A stretch of 64,000 nt of DNA from an uncultured Tenacibaculum sp. (lineage in GTDB: Bacteria > Bacteroidota > Bacteroidia > Flavobacteriales > Flavobacteriaceae), in assembly GCA_947497895.1 (NCBI GenBank), contig CANMIL010000009.1, positions 1 to 64,000 of the forward strand. Direction: 5' to 3'. The notes beneath the pieces were generated by a model. It was not told the DNA's origin, searched no databases, and saw nothing but the letters and a program-made list of their open reading frames with translations. Below are positions 50,201 through 62,200 of the stretch, piece by piece; position 1 is the stretch's first letter; every line of letters starts with the position of its first letter. The position numbers were made by a program, and so were the translations under genes.

Positions 50201-53200
50201 AGAAGAGAACTTAACAAGTTCAAAAATTGTTGAAGAGACTATTACAGGGAAAGATCCAACTTTAGAAGCATTACTAAATCAATTTTCTGAGCAAAACAGA
50301 ATTATTTCAGAATATTTGAACATTGCCAAACCTGATACCAATACTACTGTAAGAAAAGAGGTTAAAGGAACTACGCCTAAAAGAAAAGAAAGTAAAGAGA
50401 GTGTAGCATTGGCTAATAATGTTAGTGATACTAGTTTTTTCTTTCAGAAATTACCGAAAAATCAAGAAGAACAACTTCCTGAGTTAATTAAATCGTATAA
50501 CGAAAAAACTCAGGGATCAAAAGATTATGCACAAGAGCATAGAGGAGTATTGGCCGATTTCTTTATGGCAAGAGGGTTTAAAATGTCAACAAAGGAAATG
50601 GAGTATCTGATTGTTTGTGACAAAGCGGCCGGATCTAGATTTACTGATATTGATGGTAATTCATACATAGATATAACCATGGGCTATGGTTCAAGTATTT
50701 TTGGACATCAGCCAGACTTTATTATTGAAGCTATTCAAAAACAACTTCACTTAGGAATAACCGTAGGGCCATTAGCTAAGTTATCGGGAGATGTAGCCAA
50801 TTTAATAGCTGAAATAACAGGTATGGAACGTGTAGCGTTTGCCAATACTGGAACTGAGGCAGTATCATTTGCAATGCGTTTGGCAAGAGCAGCTACAAAG
50901 AAAAACAAAATCATAATCTTTTCTGGTTCTTATCATGGTCATATTGAAACGGTCCTAGGAATTCCAGGTGATGAAGGTGTGGCTCCGATGGTACCAGGAG
51001 TAACCAATAATATGGTTAAAGATTTGGTGATTTTAAGTTATAATGATCCGGATATAATAGATCAAATTAGAGCCCATGCAGATGATTTGGCCGGTGTGAT
51101 GGTAGAACCTGTAAGAAGCAGATTCCCTGATTCGCAACCTGTAGAATTATTAAAGCAAATGAGCGAATTAACGCAGGAGCTTGATATTCCTTTAATCTTT
51201 GATGAAATGATTACAGGTTTTCGAATAATGCCTGGAGGAGCTCAGGAATATTTTGGAATACGTGCTAATATTGCTACCTACGGGAAGATTGCAGGTGGTG
51301 GAATGCCTTTAGGTGTAATAGCTGGTTCCAGAAAATATTTAGATGTAGTTGATGGAGGACATTGGAGCTACGGAGATGATTCGTATCCAAAAGTGCCAAA
51401 AACCTTTGTTGCAGGAACATTTACAAGACATCCTTTAACAATGGCAGCTTCAAAAGCTATTCTTACTCGTATAAAAAATATGGGGAAAGAAAAGTATATA
51501 GAGCTAAATCGAAAAACGGATGATTTGATGCATCGTTTGAATAAATATTTTCAAAAAGAATCTCTCCCCATTGAGGTGGTTAATTTTGGTTCGTTATTTA
51601 GATTTAAGTTTAGAGAAAATTTTGACTTATTGCTGTTCCATTTAAGACAACGAGGAATTTATGCTTGGGCACCAAATAATTTATATATCACTTTTGCTCA
51701 TTCCGATGAAGATCTTAACGACATATATAAAGCGATTTGTGAAAGTACGTTTAAAGTATGCAAACCAGATGAAGTATACCAACCAGAAATAACGATTAGT
51801 AATAATGAAATAGTTACAACTGAAACAACGTTGGCACAACGTCAATTATTTGTATTAAATCAGATGAGTGATGAGCTGTCACTTTCATATAGGTTATCGT
51901 TTAGCATGCATATAAAAGGAAACTTACATGTTGATTCTCTCAAAAAAGCAGTGAATCACTTAGTAAATACTCATCAAATTTTAAAAAGTAAGTTTTCAGA
52001 AGATGGTAAACAGTTAATTTATGACATGGCCACAACAATACCTGTTGAAGAAATAGATATGTCATCTTTTGCTGCATCAGAGGTTACTGTAAAGTATAAC
52101 GAGTTTGTTGAAAGCCAGCTTAGGAAACCATTTATCTTATCGGAATCATCGTTAGTTAGATTGTATTTAGTGAAACTGGCAAGCAATGAATATTCATTAT
52201 TTTCATGCATGCATCATATAATATCTGATGGTTGGTCTTGTGCTATTTTTTCAAAATTATTGTTAGGCCATTATAATGCTTTTTTCAAGGGTGAAAATAT
52301 TCCAGCGAACACTATTTTACAATTTTCATCATACGTTAAATGGCTTAAGAAGAAACATTATAGTGCCTCTTGGAAGGAGCATGAGAAGTACCTTTTTGAT
52401 ACATATAGTAAACTACCATTACGAGTTAATTTTCCTTTTGATGAAAAGACTCCGAATACGAATGAGAATAGCAGTGTAATAGTAAAAATTAATGCAGATG
52501 AAGTTAAAGAATTAAAACAATGGAGTGCCAAGCAGGGCTTAACATTATTTATGACATTTTTATCTGCTTTTGAAATTATACTCTTAAGAATATGCAGGCT
52601 GAAAGAAATGGTTATAGGGGTTCCTGTTGGAGGTAGAACGATGCCCGAATCAGAAAAAATGATCGGTTATTTCGCTCATTTTATACCATTGGCTTCTAGG
52701 TATGATAGCAATGCTATAGTTTCTGATTATCTGAAAAAGATGAAATCCAGATTATTTGATGCTTACGAACACCAGGAATATCCGTATGCAGAATTTTTAA
52801 ACTTATTGCAGCGAGAAGCAAAACTATCTACTGAAGAATTTATTAATGTTGTATTTAATTTCGATGTAAGTTTAGGGAACTTAGAGATTGAAGATGCAGA
52901 AGTAAGCTTTGAAGAACATAGTCCTTTATACAATGCTTTTGATATGACTTTTAATGTTATTGAAGAGTCAGACGGACTTTTGATTAGCATGAATTACAAT
53001 TCAGCAATTATTAGCAATTCTTTTGCAGGTAAATTTTTAGATTACTACAGGGAGTTACTCAAAAACATTACTAAAGACACTTCTCAAAGAATAGGTGACC
53101 TGAACATAGTAACTATTCAAGAAGAAAATGTACTGTTAGGAAAGACTATAACTCCAGAAGGAGTAAACTTCAACCCTAAAGAAGTTGATTTAGATAATAC

Positions 53201-56200
53201 GCAGCCAATCAACGTTTGCTTTGAACAAATTGTATCCCAAAATAAAAATCAGATTGCTGTTATTCATAATGGAGATTCATGGAACTATGAGAAATTAAAT
53301 AAGTATGCCAATAGAATAGCACATAAACTAACTGATTTAGGTGTAAAAGAAGAAAGTTGTGTTGGGGTTTATTTGGAAAGAAATCCAAAATTTGTAGGAA
53401 GTATGTTGGGGATTATTAAAGCCGGAGGGAGTTATACTCCGTTAGATACCCAAAATACACCTAAGCGAATTGATAAGATGCTTTCTGAAAACAGTTTCTC
53501 AGTTCTTATTACAACCTCTGCGCTTTTGGAAGAGTTATCTTTTATAACTAACACCAAAGTTATTCTTATTGACGAGGTAACCTCTGAATTATCCGCGATT
53601 TATAATAAGTCAGATATAAACATATACGATTCAAATGATTTAAATAAGCAAGCAAATACCAATCCTGTTAACATTAATAGAATGGATAGTTGGGCTTACG
53701 TTTTATTTACTTCAGGATCAACAGGAGCTCCAAAAGGGGCTATTACGCGCCATGATGGTGCTATGAATCATGTTTTAGCAGAATACAAGTTATTAGAACT
53801 ATCGGACGGTTTCCGATTTTTACAAAGTGCTGGAATTGGTTCAGATATTTCAGTATGGCAAATTTTAGGTCCTCTGTTAAAAGGAGGAACATCAGTAATT
53901 GTTGATAAAAATGAGCTATTAGATTATGAGAGTCTATTAAAAACGATTAAAACAACCAATGTAAATGTAGTTGAATTTGTACCTACTTATATGTGGGGAT
54001 TATTGGCATATATAAAAGATAGCTCTTCGCCAATAGTTTTAGATGCATTAGAGTGGATTATGTTAGTAGGTGAAGCTATACCAGCGAGTTTGGTAAACGA
54101 TCTTCGTGATTTATATCCTACTATTCGATTGACAAATGCTTATGGACCGTGTGAGGCCTCAGATGATGTTATTCAATATGAAATAGTAGAAGATATTGAA
54201 GAAGCGGCACGAGTGCCTATTGGAAGTGTGATTCCTAATATGAATGTAGCCATACTTGATGAAAATTTGCAGTTATGCCCTATTGAAATACCTGGTGAAA
54301 TATGTGTAACCGGAGTTGGTGTTGGAGCGGGGTATATGAATTTACCAGAAAAAACTGCGCAAAATTTTATCAAAAATCCATACCAGGACTTGCTTGGAGA
54401 AGTAATGTATAAAACTGGAGATTTCGGTCGATGGTTACCTAATGGAAATATCGAATTTTTAGGAAGAGAAGATCATCAGGTTAAAATACGTGGACATCGG
54501 GTAGAATTAGAGGGAATCTCATCAGTAATTCGAAAATCTGATTTCGTAGAAGATGCTCATGTTTTAGTATATAAAAACCAGCAAGAAAGAGATATGCTAC
54601 TTTGCTTTATTGTTTTGAGTAATGGAATATTAGATGAGCATACAGTTGAATTGTCATTGCACGAATTGAGTAAAGATGAATTGCCAAGTTATATGCATCC
54701 ATCTCAATATTGTATTGTTGATGAGTTTCCTGTGAACTTAAGTGATAAGGTTGATAAGAAAAAATTGATAGCTTTATACGAAGCCGAATTTTCAGGAAAA
54801 AGAGCCATTCAAATCAATAGATATGTTGCACCCAGAAATGAATTTGAAGAAAAAACAGCTCAAATATGGCAGGAGTTATTGGGGATTCCCAAAGTAGGTA
54901 TACACGAAAACTTTTTTGAGTTAGGAGGACATTCGCTACTTGCTACCAGTATGGTTGCCGAAGTTCGAAAACGAACAGCTATAAATCTTACGATTAGAGC
55001 AGTGTTTAAAAATCCAACGATTGAATCACTCGTTGGTCATTTAAATGAATCATCTGATAAAATTATACTACCATCAATAACGGTTCAAGAAAATCAGGAA
55101 CGTATACCTTTATCGTATAGTCAGGAGCGTTTATGGTTCTTAGATCAGTTACAAGGTAGTTTAGAATATCACATGTCTGGAAGATTGGAATTCACAGGGA
55201 ATGTTACTATTCAGCATGTAGAAAAGGCCTTAAAAATTATAGTTGACAGGCATCAAACATTGAAAACGATTGTAAAGTCTGAGGATGGAATCGGGTATCA
55301 GGAAACAATTTCAGCCGAACATTGGAAATTAAGCCAGGCCATAGTGAGTAATGAAGAGGAAATGGAAAAGGATATTGCTGCTTTTTCAAACATTCCTTTT
55401 GATTTGACCAAAGACTATATGTTAAAGGCACGTATTTACAATATCGGAAATAAAAAGTTTACACTAACATTAGTAATTCATCATATAGCAAGTGATGGAT
55501 GGTCTGAGAGTATTTTATTAAATGAATTTGTAAGCATATACAGTGCTTTAGAAAAAAATGAAGAAATTAACCTTTCTCCATTAGCATTACAGTATAGTGA
55601 TTATACAATTTGGCAACGTACCTATTTGGACGATAAACTGTTAAACAAACAATTAGATTATTGGAAAAGTAATTTAACCGGTGTTAGTCCTTTAGCATTA
55701 CCATTAGATAATCCCAGACCTTCTGTTCAAGATATATCAGGAAAAAGACTTCATTTTAAATTGGATAATGAGTTGAAGAATGAAGTGCTGAAATTATGTA
55801 AACGAGAAGAAGTAACCTTGTTTATGACGCTATTATCGACCTTTAAAACGTTATTATACCGTTATAGCGGGCAGGATGATATTTGCGTAGGAACACCAAT
55901 TGCAAATAGAACAGAAGCTGGTTTAGAAAGTATAATTGGATGCTTTGTAAACACCTTAGCCCTTCGAACTGATTTAGGAGAAGCACCAAGCTTTAAGGAA
56001 TTATTACAGCGTGTAAAGGAAACTACATTACATGGGTATGATAACCAATTGGTACCTTTTGAAAAAGTAGTAGATTGTGTTGTAGAAACCAGAGATATGA
56101 GTATGTCGCCTCTTTTTCAGGCAGTATTTGTATTGCAAAATACGCCGGAAGCATTAAATTTTTCAGTAGACGGATTAGATATTTCTCTTGAAGAAAATGA

Positions 56201-59200
56201 AAATCCAAAAGCAAAATTTGATATTACATTAACGGCAGAAGAACATGATAATGGTATTGATGTAAGTATTGAATATTGTACGGCCTTATTTTCTGAAGAA
56301 ACCATTAAGCGTTTATTTACACACTTTAAAGAACTATTAAAAAGTGTTGTGAAAAATGTAGATACAAAGATTGCTGAGTTGTCAATGCTTTCAAAATCAG
56401 AAGAAAATAAATTACTACATGTATTTAATCAACCTCAAATAGCTTTTCCGAAAGAAGAAACCATTGTAAGTTTATTTGAAAAACAAGTCGAAATAAATCC
56501 GCAGAATATAGCTGTAACTTTTGAAGGAGAAACATTGACTTATCTGGAATTAGATCAAAAGTCTAATCAGGTAGCTAGATATTTGAATAAGAAAGGAGTT
56601 ATAGAAGAAGAATTGGTAGGGATTTGTATTGAGCGTTCTCTGGAAATGATTATAGGTCTGTTAGGAATACTTAAAGCAGGAGGAACCTATGTGCCAATTG
56701 ACCCAAAATATCCGGAAGATCGTATTCAGTATATTATAGAAGATTCTGAGGTCTCTTTTGTAATAACATCCTCAAAGAGTAAATCGGTATTAACCACCTC
56801 TAAAGACTTATTTAAAATTTCATTAGATGAAGAATGGGAGGAAATAACGAAAGAATCTCCGTTAAAGTCGGAACAAGTCAATAAGCCGGAGCATAGTGCT
56901 TATATAATTTATACATCTGGAAGTACAGGGAAGCCAAAAGGTGTAGTACTGACGCATCAGAACGTAGTACGATTATTTTTTAACGAAAATAGTCTGTTTG
57001 ATTTCAATGAAAAAGATGTTTGGACAATGTTTCACTCTTTCTGTTTTGATTTTTCAGTATGGGAAATGTACGGAGCATTATTGTACGGTGGACGATTGGT
57101 AGTTGTTCCAGAAACAGTAGCGAAAGATATAACCACTTTTAAGAAGTTATTAATAAATGAAGGAGTTACCATTTTAAATCAAACTCCTGGAGCTTTTTAT
57201 ACACTACAGGAAGAATTCTTAACAGAAGAAGAAAAGCACCAAATCAGGTATGTAATTTTTGGCGGTGAGGCTTTAAATCCTTCCTATTTAAAACCATGGA
57301 AAATTTCTTATCCGTCATGTAAGTTAATCAACATGTATGGAATTACCGAAACTACGGTGCATGTAACGTACAAAGAAATTACCGAAAAAGAAGTACTGGA
57401 TACAAAAAGTACTATTGGGAATGCCATACCAACACTAAACTGTTATATACTCGATGATAACTTACAATTGCTTCCAGTTGGGGCAATTGGTGAGATTTGT
57501 ATCACAGGAGAAGGGTTAGCCAAAGGGTATTTACGACGAGAACAATTGACCAATGAAAAATTTGTAAACAACCCATTTGACACTGCAGGTGTATCAAGAC
57601 TGTATAAATCTGGAGATCTGGGACGCTGGTTAGCAAACGGAGATATTGAGTTTGTAGGAAGAAAAGACGATCAGGTTAAAATTAGAGGCTATCGTATTGA
57701 GTTGGGAGAGATACAGAGTGTTTTATCAACACATCCGGAAGTTAGTAATTGCTGCGTTCTTGTGAAAAAGGATGCACTGGATGCAAATTATTTAATAGGA
57801 TATGTGGTTGCGAATGAAACTATCAAAAAAGAGGAACTGGAAAACTATTTAAGAGCAAAGTTACCAGACTATATGGTTCCACGTATTTGGGTGAAGTTAT
57901 CAGAAATGCCATTAACTAGTAATGGAAAAATCGCCAAGAAAAAATTACCGGAACCCGATGTAATGAGCCTATCTGCTCAAGAGTATGTAAAACCAAGAAC
58001 GCTTCAAGAACATCAATTAGCGGAGATATGGAAATCTTTATTGGAAATTGATAAAGTAGGAATACATGATAACTTCTTTGAATTAGGAGGACATTCACTG
58101 CTAGCAACACGATTAGTATCAATAATTCGTAAAGAAATGGGAATAGAACTTCCTATTAAAATGATTTTTACGCATACGACAATTGAGTTGCTTTCAAAAG
58201 AAATAGAAGGTCAGGATAATACCGTGTTTGTACCGGCAATAGTTCCTCAGAAAAAATCAACTATGATTCCATTGTCTTTTAGTCAGGAACGATTGTGGTT
58301 TTTAGATACTTTACAAGGGACAGAGGAATATCATATCACTGGAGGTTTGCATTTAAAAGGAGCGGTAAATTTTGAGTTTCTAGAAAAAGCAATGCGTTAT
58401 GTTGTTGATCGTCATGAAATCTTAAGAACCGTAATTAAAACTAATGACGGAATAGGATATCAGGAAGTAATTTCTTCAGCAGCATGGGAGTTACAGAAAA
58501 TAACTGTTGAAACTAAAAATGAAGAACAAGAAGTATTGAAAGACTTTATATCGAAGTCGTTTAGTATTTCAGAAGACTATATGCTCAGAGCTTGTTTATA
58601 TGATTTGGGTAATAAGGAGTACACCTTGGTATGTGTATTTCATCATATAGCTAGTGACGGTTTATCAATTCCAATTTTTATTGATGAATTTACAAAAGCA
58701 TATCAGGCAATAAGGGCGAATGAGAAAATTGACTTATCAAGTTTGTCAATTCAATATGCCGATTACGCTTTATGGCAACGTAATTACATTGAGGGTGCGT
58801 TTTTGGAAAAACAATTAAGATATTGGAAAGAAAAGTTGGAAGGAGTTACTCCACTTTCTTTACCAACTGATTTTGCCCGCCCTTCTGTCCAAAGCATTGC
58901 CGGAAACAGTCTTTATTTAGAATTAGACAAAGATTTAAAAGAAAGCTTAACTAGGAAAAGTCAGGAAGAAGGAGTTACCTTGTTTATGTTTATGCTGTCA
59001 GCATTCAAAATATTGCTATATAAATATAGTAAGCAAAACGATATTTGCGTAGGAACCTCTATTGCAAATAGAACACAAACAGAAATAGAGAAGTTAATAG
59101 GATTCTTTGTAAACACTCTTGCTTTAAGAAGTAATATCAATAACGATGTTAGTTTTAATGAATTATTAGCTGAGGTAAAAGAAACAACTTTAGAGGCATA

Positions 59201-62200
59201 CAATTATCAGTTAGCTCCTTTTGAAAAAGTAGTTGATCATGTAGTAAATACTCGTGATATGAGTATAACTCCCGTGTTCCAGGTGATGTTCGATTTAAAC
59301 CATGAAGAACATCAGGAACAAATAAGTCTTGGAGATTTAGAAATAACTACTTGTGATTTCAAAGAAGAAACTTCTCAATTCGATTTAACTTTAGTGGCTA
59401 CTGAACATAATTCAGGAATTTCTTTGCGATTAGAATATTGTACAGAATTATTTGAAGAAGCCACTATAGAAAGAATGCTTATTCATTACAACGAATTGTT
59501 GAAAAACATTGTTAACGATTCAAGCAAGAATATTGCCGACTTAAAAATAATTACTTCTTATGAGGAAGACATTTTATTAGGTAAAGTAACAAATGCTGAA
59601 GGAATTAATTTTAATCCGAAAGAAGTTAATTTAAACAATGATAGACCAATAAATATTCATTTTGAAAATATTGTTGACAGTAATGAAACATCAACGGCTG
59701 TAATTCATAACAATATTGCATGGACATATAGAGAGTTGAATAGCTATAGTAATCAAATAGCCCACCAATTATTCGATCTGGGAATCAAAGAAGAAAATTG
59801 CGTAGGTGTCTATCTGGATAGAAGCGTTCAGTTTGTAGGCTGTATGTTAGGGATTATAAAATCAGGTGGAGTTTATACACCACTTGACACACAAAACCCG
59901 GCATCAAGAGTAGAAAATATGATGTCAGAAAATTCTTTTGAAGTGCTGATAACCACCGCATCGTTATTAAAAGAATTGGATGCAATTTCTGTGACAAAAG
60001 TTATTGTAATTGATGAGGTTCCGAAAAAACTGGTAACTCAATGGAAAAGAAAAGGAATTCAGGTTTATGATAGTACTTCTATTGAAGGACAGAAGGTTAC
60101 GAATCCTGAAAATAATAACCGAATGGATAGTTGGGCTTATGTATTATTTACATCTGGATCAACTGGAACACCAAAAGGTGCTATTACCCGTCATGATGGC
60201 GCAATGAATCACCTACTGGCGGAATATAAACTACTTAATTTACCTGATGGATTCAGGTTTTTACAAAGTGCCGGAATCGGTTCTGATATATCAGTATGGC
60301 AAATATTAGGACCTTTATTAAAAGGAGGAACTTGTGTAATTGTAGATAAATATGAATTATTAGATTATGAAAGTTTACTTACTACTATAGCTCGTAATCA
60401 GGTAACTATAGTTGAGTTTGTGCCTACTTATATGTGGGGACTGGTTTCATATATTAAAGAAACCAAAGAGACTATTCCTTTGAATTTAGATTGGATTATG
60501 TTAGTAGGAGAGGCAATACCGACGGAATTAGTTAATGACTTGAGAAGGTTATATCCCGCCATCAAGCTATTAAATGCTTATGGTCCTTGTGAAGCTTCTG
60601 ATGATGTAATTCAATATGAGATCACCGATAATTTATCGGAAAACAAACTAAGAGTACCTATAGGAAAAGTAATTCCTAATATGAATGTTGCTATTCTTGA
60701 TGAAGATTTACAGTTATGTCCGATTGGAGTTGCTGGAGAATTGTGTGTTTCGGGCGTAGGAGTTGGTGCAGGATATATAGGATTACCAGAGCGTACAGTT
60801 CAGAGTTTTATACCAAATCCATTTCCTGACTTAGTAGGAGAGGTATTGTATAAAACTGGAGACATGGGACGATGGTTACCCGATGGAAACATTGAGTTTT
60901 TAGGGAGAGAAGATCATCAAGTAAAAATTAAAGGTCATCGTGTTGAGTTAGAAGGTATAGCATCTGTATTAAGAAAACCGGAAGAAATAGAAGATAGTCA
61001 TATTATTGTGTATAAAGATGACGAGGGAAATGATTCTTTAATTTGTTTTGTTGTTTTAAGTACCGAAGGTGAAAATGCTGATAATGCCCGTATTAATGAA
61101 CTATTATTTGATAAATGCCAGGCGGAACTACCTGCTTATATGTATCCTTCACAATATTGTATTGTTAAGGAGTTTCCTCAGAATTTAAGTGATAAGGTAG
61201 ATATAAAAGCATTAATAGCTTTATATGAAACAACATTTTTAGGAGATAAAAGCAGTACAAAAGATACATATGTAGCCCCTGAAAATGAACTGGAAAAAAA
61301 GTTAGTGGAAATCTGGCAAAACTTATTAAATGTTTCAAAAATTGGTGTTTATGATAATTTCTTTGAATTAGGAGGAGATTCAATTATTACTATTCAAGTA
61401 GTAAGCAGAGTAAAAAAGGCAGGATATCATCTAAAACCACGCGATATATTCAATCATCAAACAATTTCTGAGTTGTCTAAAGTGGTATCAGAGGCAGTAA
61501 ATATAAGCCAGGGAGAGCAAGGAATACTTGAAGGAGAATCCCCATTGCTACCTATTCAACAAATCTATTTTGAAGAAGAATATTCTGAAAATGAAGCCTA
61601 CAATCAATCAGTATTATTAGCCATTGATAAATCTGTTAATTCTGAATATGTGAAAGAAGCTTTGGACTTATTAGTGCGACATCATGATGCTTTACGTTTC
61701 AAGTACGAAAACATAAAGGGAGAATGGATACAAACTTTCAGTGAAGTTAACGAGAGCCTAGAAATTGTTGATTTAACTAATAACCCGATAAGTGAACTAT
61801 CAGAATCTATTACTGAAATATGTAAATTTTATCAGCATAATTTATCAATTTTTAAGGGAGAAGTTTTTAAAACTGTTTTGATCAAAACTCCAGAAAAAGA
61901 GGCTAAAGATAGATTGTTCATTGTGGCGCATCACTTGGTAATTGATGGAATTTCTTGGCGAATTTTACTTACAGATTTAGCCCGAATTGTAAACAACCTC
62001 AATAGTGGGGAACCAGTAGATTTGGGGGTAAAAGGAAACTCTTATCGAGAATGGGTACTTGGACTACAAGAATATACCACCAAGAAAATAATCGCATCGC
62101 AAGTAACATATTGGTCAGAAATAGGGAATGCATATCAGCCATTAATAACAGATAAAAAAGCCGTTGTTAATAAGATATATGCAGACATTTTGGAGTATGA

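Noticed and set aside
47198..61383. Minus-strand frames inside the giant synthetase
   Set aside because: All are short shadows of a continuous domain-rich frame with intact motifs.
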